Positions 55,590 to 64,000 of a stretch of DNA of 64,000 nucleotides are shown piece by piece. This stretch comes from Microglena sp. YARC (lineage: Eukaryota; Chlorophyta; Chlorophyceae; Chlamydomonadales; Chlamydomonadaceae): positions 39,214,380 through 39,278,379 of the forward strand of contig CM039465.1 in NCBI GenBank assembly GCA_022414725.1. The letters run 5' to 3'. The notes under the pieces were generated by a model. The model was given only the letters and a program-made list of their open reading frames with translations. It was not told the origin of the DNA and ran no database searches. The first letter of the stretch is position 1, and the number at the start of each line of letters is the position of its first letter. The translations under genes were made by a program, and so were the position numbers.

Positions 55590-55907
55590 TCAGTTACAAA
55601 GGAATTTCACCCCAGGAGGTGGGTATCCCAACACAATCAAATTGTGCCGAGGATTCAGTTCGAATGGTGTTGTTACGAAAGAGTAGGCGCGCTTTGGGTC
55701 GGTTGAAGTTGAAGATGTAGGACCAGGGTTGTTCAGGGGAGCTCCAAAATTGGTATCTCGAGGCGCAATTGTTTGTATTACATGTGTTTCATGGCGCCAC
55801 GTGACTTCGTCTCGTCCACACTGTGTCCGACCTACTGGATCTGCGTATGTGACGCACATACCCTCCAAAATCAGTGTCTGGGACGCAAACTGCAGCGTCT
55901 TGAACAA
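55590..55907 (-). CDS. unrecognised 105-codon frame with a diverged copy elsewhere
   Basis: The frame reads MFKTLQFASQTLILEGMCVT, then YADPVGRTQCGRDEVTWR and so on, with balanced composition unlike the satellite frames. DNA at 55594-55700 has a diverged counterpart at 14957-15065. I recognise no family. It may be a fragment of a mobile element or virus-like protein, or a non-coding repeat. Confidence 0.3.
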   Translation of the reverse strand: MFKTLQFASQTLILEGMCVTYADPVGRTQCGRDEVTWRHETHVIQTIAPRDTNFGAPLNNPGPTSSTSTDPKRAYSFVTTPFELNPRHNLIVLGYPPPGVKFLCN

Positions 55908-56540
55908 CCCTGCATTGGACCTCGAGTTCCACTGATGTTACTTCAGCACATATGCGTGCAGGGGTGTTCAAAGAGTTTACCCACCCCAAATGTGCATGTT
56001 ATCACGCACCTCCCTGTCAAAATGTAGATGACACCTGGGAAAAACACGCAAGTCACAGTCGAAATCTCAAAAATATGCCACTGATGTGTTTCCACACGCA
56101 TCCCAGTGGAAGTGCCCGTGAAAACACGCACATGCACATGCCCTTCTGGGGTGTGACTGTTGACCAGGTTACTACCAGGGCACCGCTATACTACGCCTTA
56201 AACTTCCGCTTGAATGACGCCAGCAAGGCTGGGGGGCGGACCCCCCTCGCCCTCCAGGAGGGGTCCGCAGCGCAGGACTTAGGCGAATCCCGTTGACTTG
56301 ACACTTCAGCGAATTTTCAATTGCGCGAATTAAGAGAGCTGAAGGTGGTGGGGTTGGTGTGTATCATTTTTTTACTTCGCAAACTATCTGAAGCATATTT
56401 TGGATAACATGCTGCCCCCACCGCCAAATGGGTGGCCTGGACACCCAGTATGAGAAATCTCCAATATGCGGCCCGAAATTTCCAGGGTGATCTTCACCCG
56501 CATGTGAAACTCTTCGGTAGACGGTAGCAGGATCATTGCT

Positions 56541-57022
56541 AAGAGGTCGTTCACACGGGACAGGTTTGGGTTTGGGTTTGGTTTGATGTTAACCTGCCGC
56601 GTCAGAGGGGGTTAGCCGAAGATTAGCCGAGGTTAGCCCAAACCCGCCCAAACCCATGAATTTCGTTCGGACGGCATTCCAGAGCTTCTTGTCATTTGGA
56701 CAAGTTTGAACATTTTGAATTGCCGATCCGCAGCAGGAGCGCTCAAGTCAAACAGGCTCTGGCGATAATGTGAGGAAGGCGGAAACTGCGTCTCCTCATA
56801 CTGCGTATCACGCTGCTACTGCTGCATCTCATGCTGGCGTGGATCTGCAGGTGGCGGCCCATCCAGATCGAACCCCTCCATACAGCGCAGTGAATATTAT
56901 AGATGGCGCGAAAGGAAGGACGGTTTCGAAAACAAGCGGCTGAAGGAAATGCGGCGCAATTTATCGCAACAGAAACAACGAACAACACGTGTGCGACATA
57001 ACCATAATCATAACCCAAACGT

Positions 57023-57077
<55 letters not shown>

Positions 57078-57242
57078 GTTTGGGTTTGGGTTTGGGTTTG
57101 GGTTAGCATTTGGTTAACTAATTTGACCCAAACGCGTCAACTTTTTCCCGTGTGAACGAAAAAAGGTTTGGATGTACGACAGAAACGCCCAACTACCCCT
57201 TAACCCAAACCCAAACCAGTCCCGTGTGAACGACCTCTAAAG
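56541..57242. mobile_element. TIR element with GGGTTT repeats and long poly(G)
   Basis: GAGGTCGTTCACACGGGAC at 56543 is inverted as GTCCCGTGTGAACGACCTC at 57219, bracketed by TAA on both sides (a 3-bp duplication, as in PIF/Harbinger). Inside both ends lie GGTTTGGGTTTGGG arrays. An internal run of about 50 G sits at 57024-57074 between CAAACGTG and CACGTTTG. A minus-strand frame (56743-57018) shows no recognised transposase motif, so it looks non-autonomous. Confidence 0.75.
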
Positions 57243-57632
57243 GAGTAGAGCTTGTACCTGCGATTCATAGATTGCCCTGCCCCAGTCCCGCCCCTCGCCC
57301 CCACTCCAGTCCCGGGACTAGTCCCGACTAGTCCCCTGCTCCAGTCCCGTGCTCGGGGCCTCCGGAACCCCAGGGGTTCACGTGAACCCCGGGGCGGAGT
57401 CCACGTGACTTTCCCCCCAAAGCGCCCAAAGGCCTCCCATCAACTCCAGGAAGGTAGACGCTCGCCGTACGCAGATGCTCTATGCGATAGCATATTTATC
57501 TTCCAACCGGGCATTCAACACTTTGTCTCACAAGCCTACCTTACCCCAGCAATCGCCGCGCACGAGTCAATGGGTGCTGGAGGAGCAACGTGCATCTGAT
57601 CAGGAATCGTTCGTTTGCCAATCATAGCAAGT

Positions 57633-60600
57633 ATGGACTTTAAGAAAAGAATTGGTCGTGCGTTGAAGAACTTTTCTTCAGAAATGGAGACGCTTGATTA
57701 TTTAGGCCACTTGACTCAGGTGAGACCATTCTGTCGACCTTGCCTCTTATCTCAGTTGTTATTGCGCTGCATGAATCCGCCCACATTCACTATCACTTGG
57801 CTGGCGTGATTTTGCAAAAATCTCAGCCCTTCTATCGAATTTGGGTGTGCTTACAGGTCTGGACTCCCGAGGAGCCTGCTCAAACTTTGCCTGGCACGAT
57901 GGACCTGGGAGCGCAGGTGCGCAATTCCTAGCTAGTGAGAGATTCTTGTGATTGTACATTGCCCCAGTGCAGCATGGAAATAAGGTCACCATGAGCAGGG
58001 AGCAAAAACTATGAGCAGGGAGCAAGCCCTAGGCTTTTGTTAGACGTAACATGAAGGTAAGTGGGGCGAGGAGGGGGTAATTCTTGCACTGGGCTAGCCG
58101 ATCGGCGCTGATCGCGTCGTCCGTTTGCTGCGCGGACTAGGTTTTCATGCTGCCAGACACCGGCCGAGACGCGTGCTGAAGCGCCTCCCTGTTGTCGTTG
58201 ATGGTGCTGCTGCGGGCCAGAGCGTGGATGGTGAGGGCCTCAGAACCCTGGACATATGGCCAGTTGCCGTGAGTGGTACTGGTCATGCATGAGAAGAACT
58301 GCTCCTGCTTTTTATCTGCATTCCCTGTCCAACTATCATCCTAATCCCCTCCCAACCATGCACACAGGCCTGCTACCACATGTAAGTATTGCACACACAT
58401 AATTTTGAGCTATCAGTGAACACCAAACCCACCCTCTATCCCAAATGCTGTTGTAGGGGCGTCCATTGACTTTTCTCAGTGCCCGACACTTGTGCACACA
58501 CATTCGATCTGTCTAATTTTGAACTATCAGTCATCACAAATAGCAATTCAGGGGATGAATCGGGTTCAGAGATCAGACTTTGAACTTGTTCTCATGCCGA
58601 ATCTCCCAGAATGATCAGATTTCAAGCCAAATTTGAGATACTAAGTCCTGAAGTCTGTCAATTTTCAAAAATCCAACTCCCAAATCACCCCCTGAATTTC
58701 TGTAAGCCACCCTCACCTCTAAATCTATAGTAGGGACGTCCTTTCTCAGTAGCTGACATGTGCGCACACACATCCGATCTGTATAATTTTGAACTTTCAG
58801 TAATCACTCAAGCCACCCTCTCCCCCAAATGCTATTTCTGGGCGTCCACTGTCCTTTCTCAGTAGCTGACCTGTGTGCACACACATTCAATCTGTCAAAT
58901 TTTGAACTTTCAATGAACACTAAGGCCACCCTCTCCCCCAAATGCCATTGTAGGGGCGTCCATTCTCAGTAGCTGGTGATGCAGACCTGCTTGCCCTCTT
59001 TAGGTAAGAAGCACTGCTAATCACTGGAAATGTTAACGCCTGATGGGGCGTGGTAATAAGGGAACCCGTCGTATGCGGGCAGAGAACGGTCTACCACCTC
59101 GACTGGACAAGCTACCATCGCAGTTGACAATGACCTGCAACGCTCAGGGCGGCCGTAGGGAGAATCGAATCCCTGACCCTGCTTCGTTTCAGCAATTTGG
59201 TGAACCACTAGACCAATCTATATCGCTGAAACAGGCTTAATCACTGGTATAATAACCACGATAATTAGACCCTTGTTTTGGCCTATTAACAACAACAACT
59301 GGTAAATCAACTGGCGAGTTACCTTTCAAAGCGACCACAACCGATAGATTTCTGTTGGTATTTTACCAGCAAGTTTGGGGGGTCTTAGGCACCCTTTTAT
59401 TGGGATTGAATCAGCGCATTCTTATCCAAACATATTTGCTCCAATCTCTACAGTTGCATCACTGCTTGCCCTCTCCTCTGTAGTGCACTGCTTGCCCTCT
59501 TCTCTGTAGTACACTGCTTGCCCTCTTCTCTGTAGTACACTGCACATCTCCACAGTTTTTTTTCCAGCTACGAGCCACAGCTTCTAGGCAGCTCCCCTGC
59601 CTGCCTATCCAACCAAACCTAACTCAGTCCACTGCACCCTGTCGCTGACGTCATCAGTATTCTACACCTGTTCAAACCTTGGCGCAGAGCCCAGTGGATG
59701 AGTCAGGGAGCTGCCTAGGAGCTGCTGCTCATAGCTGAAAAGAAAATCTCTGTAACTCCATTCTTTACTTTGCATCACTTCAGTCCACTCCACGCCTGTC
59801 CACGCCATCCTAGCATCAACCAGGTTAGCATCACTAGGGTTGGGGAGCGAACGTATATTTTGGGTTAACATTTGTCGAATACGTATATTTATAAGCTTTT
59901 ACCTGCGTATATGTATGTACATCTATGATATTACGCATTTACGCACAATGTAGTAATATTATACGCATGTACGCATAATACGCATGTAAATGTATGGTAA
60001 TTAATAGCACTTATGGAGGGAAAACTTTTATACGGGCTTCGAAGTATTGCCGCGTTGCTAATTTCAACCGTAACTCATATCAACTCTCAGAAATAGTAAT
60101 TTCCAAGTTATGTTTGTGTAAATCTCAGAAAACGAAATCACTACCAGAATGTGCGTCGGTTGAGAAGCGCATTGCCAATCTGAGGAAGCCCTTCTATACG
60201 AGTTGGTCTGATATATAACCATACAATTATGTAAGTATATTGCCCCTACGGGTGCGCTTTAGTGTTCGCAGTCGCTGTCAGCCGCCATGGTAGCTTTGTC
60301 CAGGTCAAGTAGCAGCTCGTTCCATACCGCTGTAAGGCGGGGCTCCCTTAATACCACGCCCCACCAGGCGTTATTATTACTTTTTTGTTTTGCCCATGTT
60401 GACACTGCACTATATGCTTGCGCCAGCAATCCTTCAAGCTCACGTCTGCACTGGTTCAAGTTTACTCATCAAGTCCCATGGCATCCAAGGCCACCTCGTC
60501 AATGTAGACTTAGTTAGACAGGTATAATTAAAAACGTTCCCTGACTTCCCTGCCCTTTTTTGGCTGACGTGTCAGGCTTCGTCTCGGTCAGGCAGATGGT

Positions 60601-63600
60601 TAGATGGTCGGTTAGTCGCACAGACGGACAAATGGGTAACCCTGGGGCTCCCGCCCCCTTTGAAGAGGGGGCTCCGCCAAAAAACATTCCCTGCCCTGGG
60701 AAAGTTTTTTTTTATTTTGCTCATTTGGCCTCGGTGCCTCTTGCAAACTTGTAAATGGCATTCTATGCTGTTCGATGGTGTGCTGATCATGTCAAATTGG
60801 CCTCGGTGCCTCTTGCAAACTTGTAAATGGCATTCTATGCTGTTTGATGGTGTGCTGATCATGTCAAATTCAAAGGCAGCATAAAGTTATGCCACTTTGT
60901 ATCATGCAGCAGCAAAATATATGTTTTTATACGACACGTGCACATCCGTTTCCTTAAAAGTATACAACGTACACATAGGGGCTTATAAAAAATAAACACA
61001 AGGACAAGCATCACCCTTTCTAGCATCACTCCATCCACCTTTATTCTCAGGTATGTGTCAGCTTATAAACGTATTACTAACGGACTTTCGCCAGCCCACC
61101 CCCAAGCATCACCCATTCTAGCACCACTCCATTCCACTCCATTCCACTGTAATCAACTCCATTCTCAGGTATGTGTCGGTGACGTACAAATTCTCCACCG
61201 ACGCCAACCGTTCTGTGGGCCAAGGTGCTGTTGGCCGAGTCTTCATTCGGAAACTTCCGGAGACATGCGGCAGCGTCCGAGATCTGGGCATCTCAGCATA
61301 CCATCGACTCAATGAGGCTGAGCAGTGCAATGTAAACACTATGCTGGTGGTTCCCGTTTGGGAAGAGACTGCCGAGGGTAAGAGCACTGACGTGCCCATC
61401 GCCGTGTGCGAGACAGTCATGATGGACACCAATGTCAACTTCGAGGAGGTTTTGAAGCACCTAGCCAACTGTCTGAAGGTGTGCTCCTATAGCGATGGTG
61501 ATTATCTATAAAGCACGAACTCAGGCCCTCCGTTGGTACAATATTTTGGGGGGGCAGTTCATCAGTGCACGTTTTCGTATTAGCCCCCCCTGAATCGAGG
61601 TTGGGCATATCCCTTGGAGTATCACAGACACACACAAGGGTGATGATTGAATGAGCAACTAACAACCTGGCGGGTCCTGTAGCAAGGGCGATGCTAGATT
61701 GAACAAGTCCTAGGCGCGTCGCAAGCGGCGCAGAAAATTGGTGGAGAGTGGGTTCTAAAGTGTCGGCGAGGTTTGTGCTGTTCGAGGTTTGGAAGGGTGG
61801 AGAGGGGGTTTACGAGGCCCAGGGTTGGAATGTGATGGACAAACATACAAACACATGGGTCACCTTGGGTGCTCCCGCCCCCCCAGAAGGGGGTGCTCCG
61901 CCAACAATAGCAAGAGCATAACTAATGATAACGCCTGGTGGGGCATGGCATTAAGGGAGCCCCATCTAACGGCGGTAGATAAGGGGCTGCTACTTTACCT
62001 GGACAAAGCTACCATGGCGGTTGACAGCGACCGCGAACACTAAAGAGCACCCGCAGGGATTCGAACCCCGCACCTTCTTGTTTCAATGAGCTCTAGAGAC
62101 CAAGAGCACTGTCACGCACATCGCTGTTTGTGAGCCTGTCATGATGGCACCAATGTGAGCTTCGAGGAAGCCCTCAAGCACCTAGCCAGCAACCTGAACT
62201 TGGGTTCAGGTAGCCCCACCCCGCTCCGCCCCACCCCACCATGGTAGTGGCTTCATGTAGCCCCACAAATATGTTGCCTGCGAAGGCCCTCATCCTATAC
62301 CCATCTAATATCCTCACACTGCCATCCCCCCTTTCAGGCGGAGGACTTCATCACCAGCTGCATCGCAGATCTCGCCAACAGTGCCACCTCGAGCTCCACC
62401 GCCATCTCTTCCAAGCTGCTGCTCTCAGGCCCTAACTACAACAGCAGGAATGTGTTGTCTGCGAAGGCCCTCATCCCTCTACCCATCTAATATCCTCACC
62501 CTGACATCCTCCCATTCAGGCGAAGAACTTCGTCACCAGCTCTTAACACAGATCTTGCCAACAGCGCCACTTCAAGCTCCACCGCCATCTCCTCCAAGCT
62601 GCTGCTCTCAGGCCCTAATCCAACAGCAGGAATATGTTGTCTGCAAAGGCCCTCATCCCTGTACCCATCTAATATTCTCACCCTGCCATCCCCCCATTTC
62701 AGGCGGAGAACTTCATCACCAGCTGCATCGCAGATCTTGCCAACAGCGCCACCTCAAGCTCCACCGCCATCTCTTCCAAGCAGCTGCACTCAGGCCCTAA
62801 CTCCAACAGCAGGAATATGTTGTCTGCGAAGGCCCTCATCCCTCTACTCATATAATATCCTCACACTGCCATCCCCCCATTTCAGGCGGAGAACTTCATC
62901 ACCAGCTGCATTGCAGATCTTGCCAACAGTGCCACCTCAAGCTCCACCGCCGTCTCTTCCAAGCAGCTGCACTCAGGCCCTAACTCCGAAAATAGGAATA
63001 TGCTGTCCGCAAAGGACATCATCGATGGAGTCCTCAGAAAGGGCTCAATAAAATCGAGCTCCTCCTATGCTGATTTTGGATCTATGGGGAGTAATGGGGA
63101 GAGCTCGTTGGCTGCATCCTTCGAAGCCGGCGTAACCCTAGCTCAAAATGCCACCAACACCAACCGTTGTCCACGCGCTGCTACGGAAGAGCTGGCTCAG
63201 CAACTGAGGTCTCAGAACAACATGTCCAAAGCAGCTGACCGGCTGGTGATCGGGGAAAGCATTGGACATGGCGCATTCGGTAGCGTGCACAAGGGTCGGT
63301 GGAGGAATCAGGACGTGGCAGTGAAGACCCTCTTATTCTCGGATCACGGAGACCAGAACACAGGATCCCAACAACGTGCTGTAATGGAAGCTGCCGTGTG
63401 TAGTTCAGTCGTGCATCCTAATGTTGTCTGCACATACCACTATGACATCACACCAGTGCAGACCGCCGGCGATCGCGGCCACTTGAGCTCGATGCAGATA
63501 GTTGAGGAAAAAAGGAACCCCATTGACTGGAAGATGTACCTTGTCCAGGAGCTGTGTAGCATCTCCCTGAGGGATGCACTAGTCTCCAACCTGATGCATG

Positions 63601-63703
63601 ACGAGAAGTCGCCTAACAAGCCTTACTTCGACGCGATCCTGCTAATGCTCATTGACATAGCCAGCGGCATGGACTACATCCACTCCAAGAACATCATTCA
63701 TGG
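57633..63703 (+). CDS. GAF-like domain plus TKL-like protein kinase, partial gene
   Basis: Well-supported exons: 61169-61484 (acceptor TTCTCAG, donor GTGTGC), GAF-like (SVGQGAVGRVFIRKLPETCG, NTMLVVPVWEE, NFEEVLKHLANCLK), and 62886-63703 (acceptor CCATTTCAG, donor GTGAGT), reading AENFITSCIADLAN and then the kinase N-lobe. Kinase motifs: glycine loop GHGAFGSV, VAVK lysine, a helix-C region (VMEAAVCSSVVHPNVV), hinge-like LVQELC, and IIHG where the catalytic loop HGDLKP should continue in the next exon outside the window. GT-AG phases agree (0 at 61484/62886). Possible 5' exons: 57633-57719 (MDFKKRIGRALKNF) and 57857-57916, compatible in phase but with no proven link; 58182-58271 is weaker. Function inferred: a cytosolic signalling kinase with a sensory domain, a chlorophyte-expanded family. 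Confidence 0.7.
58385..58995. repeat. about 100-190 bp tandem repeats
   Basis: Four diverged units with ACACACATTCGATCTGTCTA, ATTTTGAACTWTCAGT, GCCACCCTCTCCCCCAAATG and GGGCGTCCATT. They lie in a presumed intron of the kinase gene. Confidence 0.85.
59028..59237 (-). mobile_element. tRNA-derived SINE, complete, with TSD
   Basis: Minus strand: head with TGGTCTAGTGGTTCACC and GGGATTCGATTCTCCC, body, and tail CATCAGGCGTTAACA. TAATCACTGG is repeated exactly at 59018-59027 and 59238-59247. Confidence 0.9.
59238..59550. other. no gene; short tandem repeat
   Basis: 59465-59545 repeats CACTGCTTGCCCTCTTCTCTG, TAGTA three times; otherwise nothing is recognised. Confidence 0.6.
59551..59749. mobile_element. 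hAT-like MITE, compact form
   Basis: Left end CAGTTTTTTTTCCAGCTACG, then CACAGCTTCTAGGCAGCTCC; right end GGAGCTGCCTAGGAGCTGCT, then ATAGCTGAAAAGAAAATCTCTG. CATCTCCA and TAACTCCA flank it (6 of 8). It is the unexpanded counterpart of 1233-2192. Confidence 0.75.
59840..60242. other. AT-rich, TACGCATGTA-rich, no gene
   Basis: 59875-60000 is dense in TACGCAT/ATGTATG palindromic motifs and may be another MITE. No exon is recognised. Confidence 0.45.
60243..60384 (+). mobile_element. tRNA-derived SINE, head-truncated
   Basis: CCCCTACGGGTGCGCTTTAG through GCCATGGTAGCTTTGTCCAG to ACGCCCCACCAGGCGTTATTATTAC-like tail. It lacks the A and B boxes. Confidence 0.8.
60555..60870 (+). repeat. repeat E copy and a 72-bp direct duplication
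   Basis: 60560-60682 carries GCTGACGTGTCAGGCTTCGT and GAAGAGGGGGCTCCGCCAAA. 60727-60798 and 60799-60868 are near-identical (GGCCTCGGTGCCTCTTGCAA). Confidence 0.8.
61009..61176 (+). repeat. duplicated 3' splice-site region of the GAF exon
   Basis: AAGCATCACCCTTTCTAGCA ... TATTCTCAGGTATGTGTCAG (61009-61063) and AAGCATCACCCATTCTAGCA ... CATTCTCAGGTATGTGTCGG (61105-61178). Only the second continues into the GAF frame. Confidence 0.85.
61518..61920 (+). repeat. repeat D partial and repeat E copy
   Basis: 61518-61627 has AGGCCCTCCGTTGGT, CAGTTCATCAGTGCA and GGTTGGGCATATCCCTT of repeat D. 61700-61915 is repeat E (GAGGTTTGGAAGGGTGGAGA ... GGGGGTGCTCCGCCAA). Confidence 0.75.
61929..62093 (-). mobile_element. 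tRNA-derived SINE with 8-bp TSD
   Basis: Minus strand: head with GGTGCGGGGTTCGAATCCC (B-box), the family body and CCCCACCAGGCGTTATCATTA tail. CAAGAGCA occurs at both flanks (61913-61920 region and 62099-62106 region). Confidence 0.8.
62095..62212 (+). pseudogene. diverged copy of the 3' half of the GAF exon
   Basis: AAGAGCACTGTCACGCACAT, GTCATGATGGCACCAATGTG, CTTCGAGGAAGCCCTCAAGC, ACCTAGCCAGCAACCTGAA parallel 61380-61484. A one-base deletion (GATGGCACC for GATGGACACC) breaks the frame. Confidence 0.8.
62320..62885 (+). repeat. three partial copies of the kinase exon 5' end, 183-bp period
   Basis: Acceptor junctions CATTTCAG|GCGGAG at 62337, 62519, 62702 and 62885. The first three copies carry about 115 bp of exon (AEDFITSCIADLANSA), then diverge into GCCCTCATCC ... 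CCATCTAATATCCTCAC with an in-frame stop. Only the fourth continues into the kinase. Confidence 0.9.
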
Positions 63704-64000
63704 GTGAGTCGTCTGTCTCGTACCCCTCGCCCGTCAACTTCGCAAAATAACTACTGCGGAAGCAGATTTACAATCTAAGCTAGAAGAGCTAGCGAAGCAA
63801 AATGACTGGAGTAAAGCCATTTGGTGGAGAACATACGGAATAATAATACAAATATATCTATAATTTCAGTTTTTTTTGAAATCCTCAAAATCACTAGCGT
63901 CGACTGTCACAAAAAATGATGGAGATCTTGTCAGCTACTACACGAGACAGACATTGGCCTATTTCGTTTCTCTGTCTGTTTCGTTTCTCTATCTCATCCC
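63704..64000 (+). other. start of kinase-gene intron
   Basis: Begins GTGAGTCG and contains no recognised exon. The next kinase exon (HGDLKP region) lies outside the window. Confidence 0.7.

Noticed and set aside
57252..57599. 115-codon plus-strand Pro/Arg-rich frame before the kinase gene
   Set aside because: Low-complexity start, no domain; the ATG at 57633 with a donor at 57720 is a better first-exon candidate.

Overview
This window is nuclear DNA of a eukaryote with large, repeat-swollen introns. I infer a green alga, possibly a prasinophyte. The clues are a TKL-like kinase with a GAF-like domain typical of chlorophyte expansions, TTTAGGG-like motifs, GT-AG introns, tRNA-derived SINEs and a Copia element. 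No organism can be named from sequence alone. I see no rRNA, no functional tRNA and no CRISPR array.

Layout. Positions 1-5130 are satellites, MITEs and a SINE fragment. Positions 5133-9550 hold a degenerate, apparently non-autonomous Ty1/Copia element (Gag plus protease) broken by a MITE and a SINE. Positions 9600-21900 are mostly dispersed repeats with a few weak exon candidates. An assembly gap of 1000 N (21915-22914) is followed by about 6.3 kb of a 76-bp satellite.

Three genes can be supported by assembling exons by hand. (1) A cyclase-associated protein (CAP/Srv2) gene on the minus strand, ten exons from 48375 down to 29234, with the C-terminal exons not found. (2) A divergently transcribed plus-strand gene (ATG at 49145) encoding a roughly 1100-residue acidic protein built from DPF/FGDF modules, resembling clathrin-adaptor accessory proteins. 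(3) A plus-strand gene with a GAF-like exon (61169) and a protein kinase exon (62886-63703) that runs off the window. Genes 1 and 2 share a 0.77-kb intergenic region that should hold both promoters.

The main observation is a recurring architecture in all three genes. Introns are filled with tandem repeats, and in many cases the repeat unit includes the neighbouring splice site plus 5 to about 110 bp of exon, so decoy or degenerate splice sites are arrayed next to the real ones. It is seen at CAP exons 3, 4, 5, 6, 7, 8, 9 and 10, at both introns of the DPF/FGDF gene, and at three boundaries of the kinase gene. This suggests that introns here grow by tandem duplication anchored at splice junctions.

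The mobile-element record is also rich: a tRNA-derived SINE with target-site duplications, two MITE families sharing ends and a 10-bp target duplication at ACAYAT-like sites, a hAT-like MITE from which a 54-bp minisatellite grew, and a Harbinger-like element with telomere-like GGGTTT terminal repeats.
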